Origin: Chara braunii
Taxonomy: Eukaryota > Streptophyta > Charophyceae > Charales > Characeae
Assembly: GCA_003427395.1 (NCBI GenBank)
Contig: BFEA01000796.1
Coordinates: forward strand, 218,229 to 246,909
Length of the DNA stretch: 28,681 bases
Direction: 5' to 3'
The notes beneath the pieces were generated by a model. That model had not been told where the DNA came from, ran no database searches, and saw only the letters and a program-made list of their open reading frames with translations. The stretch's first letter is position 1; every line of letters begins with the position of its first letter. Shown one piece after another: positions 1 through 9,536 of the stretch. A program made the position numbers and the translations under genes.

Positions 1-360
1 TGGTCCTGGCTCCTTTCCATTCTGGGGAGCGTCAGTCCGGTTCCTATTCCCCCGGCAAGTCAAAATGAATTACATATACTGTTATATAGTACACACTCAC
101 GCTTCCTTCCATCTGGCCAAAAGACCCTGATCAGCATTGATTACTCCCTTGTAGGAGGATTGACTGTCAGCTTGCCCTCTCAACTCGTTCCTCTCAGGCT
201 ACTGTACAGGCCTGCCAGATATTCCTCAACATAACTAGAGAAGTGAGAGGTTTCACTGACATTCGTACACGATTGGCTTTCTCACGCCCTGTTTATCGCC
301 ATGCTTGTTCCTGGGTTTGTCATACTGATCTTCGGTCTTGGGCTCCATAGTTTGGTCGCC
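1..360. other. Sequence 3' of the LINE coding region, no gene seen
   Basis: No coding pattern is visible on either strand. The stretch lies just downstream of the LINE C-terminus when read on the minus strand, so it may be LINE 3' untranslated sequence. No poly-A tail (poly-T on the plus strand) or flanking duplication is visible, so the LINE 3' end cannot be placed and may lie beyond the window. Confidence 0.4.
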
Positions 361-390
361 GCCTTTCCGTTACCCTTGATACCACTTCTT

Positions 391-1033
391 CTATATCAGT
401 CTGTTGTCCGTTATGGTGGCCACCTTGCCCTTTATTAGCCAGTCCTTTAGGAATGCTCGTCTCTTAGCTGCGTGCTTATCTGGTCTGTGTTTCGCTGATG
501 AAGATATCGTCCGCCATCTGCTCCGGATTTCGGTCTCCGCCATGTGTATCAAAACAGTCCACATTTCTTCTTTTGCCACCTTTGCTCCCTAAATTGTCCG
601 TGTGCATCGTTGTTTCCATATGATCCAGAGGAGTTAGCTTTCTGAGTAGCTGGAACCACACTTCCCTGCTGCCCTTGAGGTACCTGGGAGTGTTTGGGAG
701 GAGTAGAATGGTTAGGGGGGAAGTGTTGGCGGGTGGGGCTGAGAAGAGGTTAGACCAATGCTTCTGAACTTTGTTCCAGAACCAGGTCGCTTCGGGACAG
801 AAGAGTAGGCAGTGTGGGATATCTTCAGGCGTGTTTCTGTTGCACATTGTGCAGATTTCCGAGCTGTTTGGGTCTGAGTGTTTCCTTCTTTTGTGAAGCC
901 ATTGGTTGACCAGGAGGGCTGTGTGTGCAAGAAGCCATTGCATACTTCGGATTCTAACTGGTCTGATAGGAAGGTATTTGGCCCATGGGATGGAGACTGG
1001 GTCAGCGGGTCCAGATTCGGGATGGTCTGCCAT
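391..1033 (-). pseudogene. LINE zinc-binding (zf-RVT-like) and C-terminal segment
   Basis: The segment has the arrangement W...R...W-L-L-A-H...L...W-L-H followed by C-x2-C-x9-H-x4-C at about 797-853. This is the typical reverse-transcriptase-associated zinc-binding domain that ends plant LINE ORF2 proteins. A second overlapping frame (579-391) carries a basic tail ('RTISSSAKHRPDKHAAKRRAFLKDWL') that probably belongs to the same protein after another frameshift. The role of the domain in nucleic acid binding is known for the family; here it is a remnant. Confidence 0.7.
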
Positions 1034-1283
1034 TTCTCTACTAACCTTGGATTCGGATCTGTGGTCTATAGTCCGAGGTCGTAGCCAAATTTCACATCGT
1101 ATTGAGAAATTGTTCTAGACTTCATTGTGGTGCCCTGTTTCCACATCCATTCCTTGGGGTCGAATTCCAGGTCTTCGATACTGAGTTCTGGCTGGGATAT
1201 GACCCATGGTCTGTTCTGGAAGACTCGGACCTTCCTGAGGAGGAAGGTTTTTAGTCGCGTGGCCTGGGGGTCCTCGTTCTGGA

Positions 1284-2364
1284 TTACGAGCTCCTGAAGG
1301 GTATGGTTGGCGATAGGGTAGGATAAGAAGTTGGATTGGTAGCTTGAAGAGTCTGATCTAGATACGAAGCGGTACGCTCTCTCAGGTGGAGTGTGCGAAA
1401 TAAGTATGCCCCAATTGCCTGTTTTCCAAGTAAATGTTTCTCTGAGGAGGCAGGGATGTTGTGATGTATCGCTGCTAGGTTGGTTTCAAGCGAGTGGCAC
1501 CCCCTGAGGGAGGTTCGGAGTTCGTGGGCCGTCAGCCAATCCTTCTGTTCCGCTGACCATAGGTGTTTGATCTGCCACACTCCTCTCTCCACCCATGTGA
1601 GCCATCTCCGATCTCTCTCGTGGAGGGACCAGGGGTGACCTGCTGTGTCTTTGATCCATGGATTGCAGAAGAGGGGTTGTCTGAGAACATCTTCTTGGTT
1701 GTTTGGTGCCACGTGTTTGTTGGGCATCATTCAGTGCCAGGCTTTCAGAGTTGGCGTCCAGCATGGGTTACGGGATGGGGTGGGCTGACTGGTTGGTTGC
1801 TGCTGGGTTCTCATTGATGTCCTCCCTGTTTTGATTGACCATTATTTGGCCATGTTCCAGAAGGGGCCTTGCATATTGGATGGGGAGCTTATTGGGGCAA
1901 GGTTCCTTATACTGTCCAAGGCCAGTTTTGTCCATGGGAGGAATTATTTGGTGAGAATCTCAATTATCCATTTCATTTGCAAGGCAATAGTTTCATGTCT
2001 AGGGTCAATGCTCCCCAGTGCTCCTCCTTGCGGTTTCCTGGTGACGTTGTGCCAGGCTACCTTGTTTATACAGGTAGTCTTGTTAGGATCTCCAGTCGAT
2101 AAATAACATTTGAGCCTCACTTTAAGAGTCTTGAGTTCTTCATCAGGGGGGGGGGCAGATGGAGGCCGTGTACCATAGTGTGGAGAATATTGGCTTGTTT
2201 TTGATAAGTGCTCTACCAAACAAGGATGCCTGGGCTTTCTTGCACGGGGCTAGGTGGGCTATTGCCTTCGCGATTAAGTTTTGGCCCATCCCTGGCCATG
2301 TGTCGTCCTTGTTGACCATGATGCCCAGGTATCGAAGTGCTTGGTCGCTCGTGGACCACGACAT
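1284..2364 (-). pseudogene. LINE RT thumb and connecting region, broken
   Basis: A frame starting at 2364 contains 'ALRYLGIMV', the conserved post-palm R-Y-L-G block of LINE RTs. A second frame (2219 to 1284, with an in-frame stop at 1944) contains 'KVAWHNVTRKPQGGALG...ALQMKWI', matching the usual 'KVAW...P...GGLG...N.AL..KW' block that precedes the zinc-binding domain. It then has 'LRQPLFCNPWI' near 1680. The frame changes between 2378 and 2364 and near 2150-2219, so the segment is a pseudogene. It links the palm upstream to the zinc-binding segment downstream. Confidence 0.75.
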
Positions 2365-2377
2365 GGGAGTGGATAGA

Positions 2378-3325
2378 TCAGGAGGTTGAGGGGTGCTGTT
2401 TGCATCCGGTTTTGGACCAGTTTACTAGTCGAAAGGCTTCCATGGCTCTAACGAGGGCTTGGAACGAGGAATTGTTGGCACGAATGAGGACCGTTAGATC
2501 ATCAACGAACATCAGCGTTGTCAACAGAGCAAAGTCGTGAAGGGGGTCGTAATTCTGCGTGGTGAGGCGGTCTATAGAAGGGTCTTTGCGGAGGAAGGAA
2601 GCAATGGCCTCCATAATGAACAGGAAGATGGGGGAGCTAGTGGGTCACCTTGACGGACGGACCTTGATATCGGGTAAGCGTCCGACACTATCATGTTTAT
2701 TTGGACTCTGCCCATGGCGTCGCCATATAGAACTCTTAACCCATTTGCTGAAATTTGGGCCCACTCCCATCTTTTCCATGCAATTGTGGAGCAAATCCCA
2801 ATTCACTTGATTGTAGGCTTTTTCGAAATCGAAGAATAGAATGGCCGCATGCATTCATTTTTCATTAATCTTCCTTGCTGCCTCATTCAGGGTCATCACG
2901 TTGTCTAGTATGTATCTACCTGGAATGAACCCTGCTCGATCAATGTGAAAACACTTGTCGGTAAGCTTTATGATCATGTTGGCTAGTGCTTTCGCCAGTA
3001 TTTTGTAGGGAGTTGTGAGTAGTGAAATTGGTCTGTAGATTTTTAGGTCTTTGTCGCCTTTCTTGTTGAGTAGCGAGATCACACTGGTGCTTAGGAATGA
3101 ACCCAGAACGCCCTTCGCTTTGCTGTCATTGATAAAATTGAGGAGGTCGTTCCCTAGGATAGGCCAAAACTGGACCCAAAACTCTTTGGAGAGTCCATCC
3201 GATCCCTGGTGCCTTGTCATTTTCCATCTGGGATAAGGCCGCTTGGAGTTCCCCTAGGGTGATTGGTTTGTCCAAGCCCTTTGGCTGTTCTGATGAGATC
3301 GTCCTGTCTAGGTAAGACATCATTT
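2378..3325 (-). pseudogene. LINE reverse transcriptase, fingers and palm, broken
   Basis: The piece starts with a LINE-type 'NDKAPG' block near 3205, continues after a one-base frameshift into 'SDGLSKEFW', and then 'YRPISLL' and 'KILAKALAN' blocks (RT motifs 0-2). An in-frame TGA at 2855-2857 precedes the first catalytic block, F-F-D-F-E-K-A-Y (Asp at about 2830). The QGDPL motif is readable only in another frame around 2640-2660, flanked by two compensating shifts. The frame then returns to give the F-V-D-D catalytic box at 2498-2509. The three metal-binding aspartates are therefore still encoded but not in one frame. In LINEs this domain performs target-primed reverse transcription in the nucleus; here it is dead. 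Confidence 0.85.
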
Positions 3326-3503
3326 GTTAACGGGCTGTCAGCGTTGGTCAGTCTCTAATTGCAGCTATCTTGTTTTCTAGTTGTACCCCATGTCCATTTG
3401 TGAGATCGCGAAGATACAACACTTGCTGCTTGGCCCACTCGCACTTCTTCGGGTTAACTTTGAACATTCCCTCTCTCAACTTAGACAGAACTTGTTCCTG
3501 ATG
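3325..3503 (-). pseudogene. Ty3/gypsy RT C-terminal palm fragment
   Basis: The minus strand reads 'EQVLSKLREGMFKVNPKKCEWAKQQVLYL' followed by 'IAAIRD' then a TGA and 'PTLTAR'. This is the segment that follows the catalytic YLDD box in Ty3/gypsy RTs (K-x-N-x-x-K-C-x-[WF] ... V-x-Y-L-G-H ... I-x-A-I-x-D-W-P-x-P). The TGA replaces the conserved Trp of 'DWP'. The missing upstream half of the same domain lies on the same strand at 6219-6760 and ends just before the residues that begin here, so the two are best read as one RT split by the 2.7-kb segment between them. The fragment ends where the LINE begins. Confidence 0.8.
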
Positions 3504-4238
3504 CTGTGACGAACCACTTTCTGTAACGCGCGATTTTTCTACGCGGTTGCAACAAGGGGTCCTAAGCTGGGAAGATTGGGCCAATTACGGGAGATCGGGA
3601 TCGGTGGATAATTGCGTCAATGTCCTCGCTTTTTCGTCCTTTTCGTCGCTTCTTTTTCGAATGGCTAGGCACGGAGCTGGGTGTGTCTTGGGACGGCCGG
3701 TTGATTGATTGGTCGGATGGATGTCTGGCGCGCTGCGCGCGATTAGTAAATGTTGACGTCGTCTCTTTCGTTTCGGTTTCGATCTTTTGGGCGCGGGCAT
3801 CGTGCAGGAAATTTGGAATTTCGGACCTTCCTTCTGAACCTTGTGCTTTTTGCTTCTTCGCATTAGATAGGAATTAGGAATTCAGTAGTTAGGGTTTTTC
3901 TTTTTCTTGCCGCGCGGCGCCTTCTTCCACGCGCTTCTTTTTGTGGCTGCAACGATATTCTGATTAGTAGGCGCCCTTAATCGTGTGTGTAACTGTAATC
4001 TTGGGGCGGGTGCCATTGTAACTGTATTTTCCCTCTTGCATCTTGTCTTTCCCGCCCTCCTTCTCTTTCTGTTACTGAAGTTTTTGTAAGCCACGGTTTG
4101 CATGCTCGGATCGATGCGTGGAGAAGGGCTACGTCCCCCACGCCGCGGCCCGACCATGCAGAACGCAGGCGCTCCCTCTCTAATCCCCACTCTAAGTCCT
4201 GGTAATTCCGTGTTCTTCGCGCATGCATGCACGCACGC

Positions 4239-4245
4239 TATAAAT
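4239..4245 (+). promoter_or_regulatory. TATA-box-like element
   Basis: TATAAAT lies about 30 bases upstream of a plausible start region, after a CpG-rich stretch. The position inside the TGT...ACA insertion would suit an LTR U3/R promoter. There is no transcript evidence and no clear ORF directly downstream. Confidence 0.3.
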
Positions 4246-4508
4246 TTCGGCTGCGCGATTAGTCAGCTCTCTTAACCCGTTGTTGGAAGCTCGGGGTTGC
4301 GCGATCAGGAAGGGTCGGCACACGAGCGAAGTAAGAGGTGAGTAGAGTAAGAGTTGGGCGACCCGACGGGCTGGTGCCGAACGCGCGGGATTGACGTGGG
4401 CCACGACGGACTGAGAGAAGGTTAACCGATCCCCCATTTTCCAGGTCAATTTATAAGAAAACCATAAGGCCATTTCAAGCAAACTCCAAACCAATGTATA
4501 GAGTGCAC

Positions 4509-4775
4509 TTCTTACTAACATATTTAAAAAAAAAAACAAAAAAAAAAAATTAAAAACACATAAAACAGCAACCCAAAAGTGCATTTTCAGGCAATTTTGG
4601 CATGAAACACGTCATCCAAATTTCAGGATTTTCAGGCCTCCCAACAGCACAAATTCTAATAACCCAAATAATACCAAATTTGGCAGACAGCAACCTTAAA
4701 CCAAAACAAAAACAGGCAAAAAAACAAAAAACCAAAAAAACAAACATTTGACCCCCAAACCCTAATTTCAGTTTT
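4509..4775. repeat. A-rich low-complexity tract
   Basis: Runs of A broken by C and T fill this stretch on the plus strand. It ends in 'CCCTAATTTCAG', which looks like a splice acceptor, but no exon with recognisable protein follows. On the minus strand it is T-rich, and the short open frames there are hydrophobic artefacts of composition. Confidence 0.6.
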
Positions 4776-4921
4776 GGTCCCATTAGTCAGGAGCTGAAAA
4801 TGGAGGTCCCCGTTAACCATTTGTGGACTGTGGGCGCGGGGGAATCGGACGGGTGCGGGAGGACTAAGCGGGGTGACAACTTCGTGGGTTGGTGCGTGAC
4901 GACGGACTGTCCGCATCGGAG

Positions 4922-4948
4922 ACAGAGAGAGAGAGAGAAGGAGAGAGT
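4922..4948. repeat. GA-rich microsatellite
   Basis: A short (GA)n run with interruptions. Around it (4780-5560) no recognisable gene is seen. The T-rich, GC-mixed sequence downstream resembles an untranslated leader or intron but cannot be assigned. Confidence 0.6.
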
Positions 4949-5569
4949 TGAGGTCGATGGACGCGGATTTGCTGTTTCTTTGTCTGTTCCCCCTCTTCAT
5001 CTGTGGTACACATACATTTTGATTGCGGCTCCGGGCGGTTTGCCCGTTCTTATTTTCGCTTCGGCTTTCTGGAATCTGGGCTTGGGTTTTTTTTGCTCAC
5101 ACTTGTCCTTGCGATGTCCGGTATGGATGTATGGATGTTATGCCTGCTTGTCTATCTTTTTGTTGAGAATCCCTGTCCTTGCCTTTTTGTTTGTGTCGAA
5201 TCTTTGCTTGAACCTGATGCAGCTGTAGATGGGATAAGAATCTGACCCCGATAGCGATTTCGTTCTCGTTTCTGCTTGTCTCGCGATGAGGTTGTGATAT
5301 GGTTGCATCTTGCATAATCGAAACTTACGAAGCAATTAGACGATCCGAAGTCTGGCCCCGCGAACGCCGCGCGAGAACCCGTGTAAACGCGATTCGAGTC
5401 GCGCCCTTACACGCATTCCTGCTCGTCGATTCACCCACCCCAAAAAGATTTGCGGTGGAACCGTTATCCCGTACGAGTACAATGAGGCGCAACTAAGTTC
5501 GCCTGTCCTGCACGTACTCGTGCGTGGTGATGATAACCCGACCAAGGCTATCCCATCTACAATGATACC

Positions 5570-6061
5570 ATGACGCGATCTTGGAACTCAGACTCATCCT
5601 ACGACCCGGATTATTTCACCCCTTGGATAAACGAACTCATAAGGCTGCGATACCCCTGTCACACGGAGAATCGACTATGTCCGCAGGAATTCCACTGCGC
5701 TACCTCTAGCGACCCTCGATGCTCTGATTTCCCTTCCCCCGACCACACCTATTACTTCACCCACCCGGGATTTGTTGTCATCACCACCAGTTTCCCTCCT
5801 TTCCGCCTTCTTCTCCCGTATCATCAACTCAGTGTCGTTCCGTGGCCGGCCATAGCCCCCTATTGGCCCAGTACGTTTTGTGTGAATTGCCGACATAGTG
5901 GCGAATGGAGAACTCCGGAATTCCGAAGGCCCAATCCAAGTACGCGGCGGCCCGCGCCACGTGGCAGCCCCCGACGGCCTAACTTTTCGGGACCGCCTCC
6001 ACCGCGGAGGGATTTCCCCGTAAACCGTAGCCCACAGTGCCCCGGCCCCATCAGACCCTGA
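5570..6061 (+). CDS. Open frame of 163 codons, unrecognised, doubtful
   Basis: The frame starts with ATG and is rich in Pro, Arg and Ser. The C-terminal third contains C-x2-C-x3-G-E-x4-E followed by a Pro/Arg tail. This has the spacing of a gag zinc knuckle, but with Glu where the His and last Cys should be. The opposite strand is also open over the same span, so a GC-rich non-coding stretch is equally possible. It lies near the right end of the TGT...ACA insertion. If real, it could be the relic of a gag nucleocapsid end; I do not recognise the N-terminal two thirds. Confidence 0.2.
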   Translation: MTRSWNSDSSYDPDYFTPWINELIRLRYPCHTENRLCPQEFHCATSSDPRCSDFPSPDHTYYFTHPGFVVITTSFPPFRLLLPYHQLSVVPWPAIAPYWPSTFCVNCRHSGEWRTPEFRRPNPSTRRPAPRGSPRRPNFSGPPPPRRDFPVNRSPQCPGPIRP

Positions 6062-6218
6062 GTCCCTCGCGCATGCGCCCCTTACTCGCCCAATTGCATT
6101 CATACCCTTAAGACTCCCCCACTTCCCCAAAAATCCTTGGCACACCCCTTTTCGCACTTCCAGGCCCATATCCCACTCCGATCAGGAAGTCGCGCTGGGC
6201 GTGAGGCTGGGCGTCACA

Positions 6219-6760
6219 ATGCATCAATCGAATACGAAGATGTTGTCTAGATACACTACTACGAAAAGGTCAAGCCAATCACGACACCGATCATTCATAC
6301 ATCACTGAAATATTGCAGGCCTGTTGGTCAGTCCGAAGGGCATCACAATGAACTCAAAAGTCTCCGTATCTAGTTCGAAATGCAGTCTTTGGCCGGTTTC
6401 CCTTTGCTACCTCAATCTTTTTTTCCTTTTCAAGAATAGGCTTTCTTTTTCTTTTCGCTGGTCTTCCTTTGCTACCTCAATCTAATGATACCCTAACTTC
6501 AAAATTCAAATCTATGTTCGAGTCCTTACATCCCTACAAGTGGTCTAGTAGATCGTCTATACGTGGTAGTGGTTCTGCGTTCTTTACGATTACGACATTC
6601 AGGCCTTTTGGCAAGCAATACATAGCCTTAACTGGTCTTCTTTCTTTGACTCAAATAGGACTGGTGCGCCGTATGGAGATGAACTAGGCTTTATCCACCT
6701 CCAATCTAGTAACTCATCCACCTGTTTGTGCAGGTCTTCTTGTTCTTTCAGAGACGTCGT
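6219..6760 (-). pseudogene. Ty3/gypsy reverse transcriptase, N-terminal half, decayed
   Basis: The minus strand reads, with frame changes, '[26 protein letters not shown]', 'LRLCI', '[14 protein letters not shown]', 'IEVAKGNRPKTAFRTRYG' and 'FEFIVMPFGLTN', in the correct order for a Ty3/gypsy RT. The catalytic box at 6242-6253 reads Y-L-D-N, so the second metal-binding Asp is lost. A 47-bp T-rich stretch flanked by a 19-20-bp direct repeat (6398-6417 and 6464-6482) interrupts the segment before the 'KTAFRTRYG' block. Stops occur throughout. The C-terminal half of the same domain lies at 3325-3503. Confidence 0.85.
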
Positions 6761-7411
6761 GTCTGTGATGTTTGATATTTTTTTAAACTACTCCTTTAGG
6801 AGCCTCCTGAAAGGTCTGCAAACTCTTTCAGTGTCAATCTGATCAGGGTGGTACTTGGTTTGGCTTCTTTTATGACGTACTAGCCTCCCCTTTGTTGCTC
6901 CTCACGGGTTTTACTAGTGCCTCAAAGACTTGGTCTATCATTTCTGTCTTCACTATATATCTTGAGAATTCCAGGGCACTAATGCAACATATGAAAAGCG
7001 GGGACTTCTGTCCGCAGGCATGGAACAGGCGAGCTATTTTCTTGCCATCGCTAATGTATAGAGTGCTACATAAGGAAGGCAGCTAAGGCCTTCCCAGAAG
7101 TGGAGTTCAGGATGACATCTAAAGCAAGCTCGAAGCGAACCCTATTGCTTTCCGGTTTTCCTGGTTGGCCACACGTATCTCCCATTCTCATTCGTAACAA
7201 GTCGGAGAGGATCGAAGAAGGAAAAGACTATGTGGAAGTCAATACTCTGGGAAGGAGTATCCAATGCTGGTCAGGGTTTCTTCGACTTTGACGGAAGGAA
7301 GCATTAATGGGTATCCCTTGTACTGTGCCTGACTTTACGACGGAATAGGAACCGGACTTGCTCCCTGCCTGACAGCTCGGCAGTGGGGAGGTGTTCCTTT
7401 GTTAGGTGTTA
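6761..7411 (-). pseudogene. Probable upstream pol/protease remnant of the same gypsy element
   Basis: This is the stretch that should encode the protease-RT linker of the minus-strand gypsy. Short coherent pieces such as 'LYISDGKKIARLFHACGQKSP' and 'ISALEFSRYIVKTEMIDQVFEALV' can be read near 7060-6895, but no protease D-[ST]-G-A triad is visible. Assignment rests mainly on position and orientation next to the RT half. Confidence 0.35.
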
Positions 7412-7608
7412 TTAAACCACCAGTACTTGGCCCATACATCGGCCGCGGGGCGTTTTCGTGCACGCGCCGCAACTTTCGGGGCTTGGCCTCCGAAGCAAAA
7501 TGCCTGGCAGCACCAGCCAAAAGAAGGCCACGCCGATTGTTTTTTTTTTGGGCGTGCAGGGCATTTCGAGGGTTGTAGAAAAGATCCTCCGAAGTACTGG
7601 TGGTTTAA
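7412..7608. mobile_element. MITE-like element, 197 bp, TTAA-flanked inverted repeats
   Basis: The ends TTAAACCACCAGTACTT (7412-7428) and AAGTACTGGTGGTTTAA (7592-7608) are perfect 17-bp inverted repeats. Each begins or ends in TTAA, so the structure can be read as 13-bp terminal inverted repeats (ACCACCAGTACTT) flanked by a TTAA duplication, the target of piggyBac-type transposases. The interior is GC-rich and has no convincing coding content. The element sits in the decayed minus-strand gypsy. The terminal bases do not start with the CCC usual for piggyBac, so the superfamily is only a suggestion. Confidence 0.65.
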
Positions 7609-8000
7609 AATACCAGTTCGCACGAGCCTAAGTTGACGACGCTACCTTCCAAGGTGCGTGAGCCTCCCACTGGGACTTTTCATAGTGGTCGACCGCCTTA
7701 ACCTCCAGCCCAGGCCCCGAATCGAAATCTCTTACTGCGTAAACCGGTAAGAGCTCAACTCAGTCTCCAGTGATCGCGGGAAAAAAATAGAGTAGAAACT
7801 TTTCTAGTCGGGTGAATTTGGGCGTTCCTGTAGTGGCCTGTACGTTTCCTGAAATGTGACTTGTTAACGGGCACGACTTTAGGAAGTGCTGGTGGCTTAA
7901 AGGCCTTATCAGGCAGCCAGCTACCGAGTGAGAAGAACTGATCAGTCATGTTCTTCAGCAAGTTTATTTAGATAATGTGGCATTCTGAGCCACACGGGCC
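7609..8000 (-). other. Unassigned, possibly further gypsy pol/gag debris
   Basis: On the minus strand a coherent stretch 'YAVRDFDSGPGLEVKAVDHYEKSQWEAH' can be read at about 7740-7650, and a 68-codon ATG frame at 7961-7755. Neither is recognised. Orientation and position fit the upstream part of the minus-strand gypsy interrupted by the MITE. Confidence 0.25.
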
Positions 8001-8183
8001 CCAGTTAGGGCCCGGTTCCGGACAGGCAGGGTAGGCCTAAGGGACGACGGTTCAGATGAGGCCCAGATGGGCCTGGACCACGGCGGTTCAGGCAGGCCCA
8101 GGCCAAACGGCCACAAGGCCGGTACAGGTCCAGCCTAGGACCTACCGACAGCGTTTCAGAGGCTGCCACAGTTTAGGCGCCAA

Positions 8184-8225
8184 CCAGTTTCAAAACTGGA
8201 CCGTTGATCTGGATCAACGGTCCAG
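8184..8225. repeat. Two abutting palindromes
   Basis: CCAGTTT-CA-AAACTGG (8184-8199) overlaps the start of CTGGACCGTTGATC-TG-GATCAACGGTCCAG (8196-8225), a perfect 14-bp inverted repeat with a 2-base centre. It could extrude as a cruciform or bind a dimeric factor. It lies about 40-65 bp upstream of the weak TATA-like box. Confidence 0.7.
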
Positions 8226-8831
8226 GCCAGTAGGTACCAGCGAGTAGGAGGCCGACCCAGCACTACAAAAGGCTGGGTACCAGCCTCAGTGGGGAGGTTA
8301 GAAGCCTAGAGGTTAGTCTTCAGGATTAGCGCATCAGCTTCAGCGTTAGCTCGTTTAGCGCAGCACTGCAGCACAGCATGGAGCAGCGAGAGCGAAGAGT
8401 CCAGCGGCGAGCGGATTAGCGCAGCACTTGAGCGCAGCGCCAGTTACCGGCCCAGCCCCTTGCAGCGCCAGCCATAGCGACGGACCAGGTATCAGGGAGG
8501 AAGGCTTCGCCTTCTCTCCCTCTTCTCCTCCATCGCTCCTCTCTCCCCTCTCTCTCTCTCTCTCCTCCTACCTTCTCAGTCTAAGTCTACTTCTACTTCT
8601 CCTACAGGACTACTGCAGTATGGGAGATGGTTACGAGTTCTGACGACATCTGAGACAGCAACATTGGGACGACGAGTTGAGGACTATTTGGGGATCTGAT
8701 TTCATCTTCCTTCCAGAGATGTACTTGACATTGTGAGATCGACATCTGGGATATTGTGAGACTTGGCATTCGCGACATTTCGGATTTTCGTCACTTCTGA
8801 CAGTTCAAGATACTATCTTTGGAAACATTGA

Positions 8832-8841
8832 GTTGACGTCA
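8832..8841. promoter_or_regulatory. GTTGACGTCA (bZIP-type TGACGTCA) site
   Basis: It contains the palindromic TGACGTCA core that plant bZIP/TGA-type factors bind. The same decamer occurs three times at 21974-22474. Function here is inferred from the core only. Confidence 0.35.
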
Positions 8842-9147
8842 TCTTCCCTCTCCTCCTCCTCCGTCTCTCTCCTCTCTCCCTTCGTTCGTGTATGATCTCA
8901 GCCCCTGGCCCTTCGTCTATATTTGAGGCCAGGGCATTCACACCCTGATGAATGTTTGAGAGTGTTCGATTGCAGTCCGAGTCAGGTCCGAGTGAGTCCA
9001 AAGGTATCTCATGTCTTTCGCTTGCATTTGTATTAACTCTGTATTATCTGGTCGGTTCTGGGAATCTGCGCCATACTTATGACTGTGTTTCACGAGTATG
9101 CAACAGTTTGGTATTGGAGCAGACCAGCATTGGATGACTCACCGTTA

Positions 9148-9178
<31 letters not shown>
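9148..9178. repeat. (TTGA)n microsatellite
   Basis: About seven and a half tandem copies of TTGA/GATT. It is followed by A-rich sequence at 9220-9240. Confidence 0.9.
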
Positions 9179-9536
9179 ATCTATACCTGCACTCTGTTAT
9201 CATCATACTTGCGGCGCAAAAAAAAAAAATAAAAAAAAATGAAAGTTCAGAGTGGGGTGGCCAAGCACTCCCCTCACTTCTAAAAATTAGAAAGCAAGAG
9301 GGAGAAAAGTTTGGGCCATGCGATACCCCGAAACTGTTGGCACTCGTCTATACATGCGAGTATTCATTTCCTAATTGTGTCCAGCCTCTTTTTCGAAGGG
9401 CCCTTATAGCGAATTAGCTAGGACCCTACGTGCAGCTGAGGCGAACTTCGAACTTCCAGTCACCAGCGTGAGCAGAGAATATACACTCTGGATTCGAATT
9501 CAGGGATGTGCATCTCGGATTCTCGGTTATGGGTCA

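Larger units (their letters stand above)
360..3330 (-). mobile_element. 5'-truncated non-LTR retrotransposon (LINE), decayed
   Basis: Read on the minus strand, this carries the second half of a LINE ORF2 polyprotein: the start of the reverse transcriptase, the palm and thumb, the connecting region, a zinc-binding RT-associated domain and a basic C-terminus. The upstream apurinic endonuclease domain and any ORF1 are absent, because at about 3325 the sequence changes directly to a Ty3/gypsy reverse transcriptase fragment in the same orientation. This is the usual outcome of incomplete target-primed reverse transcription. At least four frameshifts and several in-frame stops show it is not functional. 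The closest class is the plant-type L1/LINE clade with a zf-RVT domain; family-level assignment needs a search. Confidence 0.85.
3522..6218. mobile_element. About 2.7-kb insertion with TGT...ACA ends
   Basis: This block separates the two halves of a minus-strand gypsy RT. Its ends are TGTAACGCGC (3522-3531) and GGGCGTCACA (6209-6218), inverted copies of one another at 8 of 10 positions, in the TG...CA form of LTRs. The amount of RT sequence on the two sides roughly adds up to the expected spacing between the YLDD box and the next block. No target-site duplication is evident (CTTTC on the left, ATGCA on the right), and no integrase, RT or internal LTR pair is seen. It could be a very long solo LTR, a non-autonomous element or a composite. 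Contents are GC-rich sequence with a TATA-like box, an A-rich tract, a GA run and open frames of doubtful meaning. Confidence 0.45.
8001..9147. other. LTR-like or promoter/leader-like region, no ORF
   Basis: A GC-rich, GGCC-motif-rich stretch is followed by a weak TATA-like box (TACAAAAGG near 8265), repeated 'TTAGCGCAGCA' motifs, long CT-rich runs (8515-8610 and 8840-8885), and T- and G-rich sequence. This order (dense upstream motifs, TATA, pyrimidine-rich leader) resembles an LTR or the start of a transcription unit. No coding sequence was seen. Confidence 0.3.

Noticed and set aside
3585-4232. Basic open frames on the minus strand (Lys/Arg-rich, 70-115 codons)
   Set aside because: The plus strand is also open, composition follows the GC-rich DNA, and no domain or start context supports them.
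4550-5000. Hydrophobic minus-strand frames resembling membrane proteins
   Set aside because: They arise from the A-rich tract read in reverse as Phe/Leu/Cys runs.
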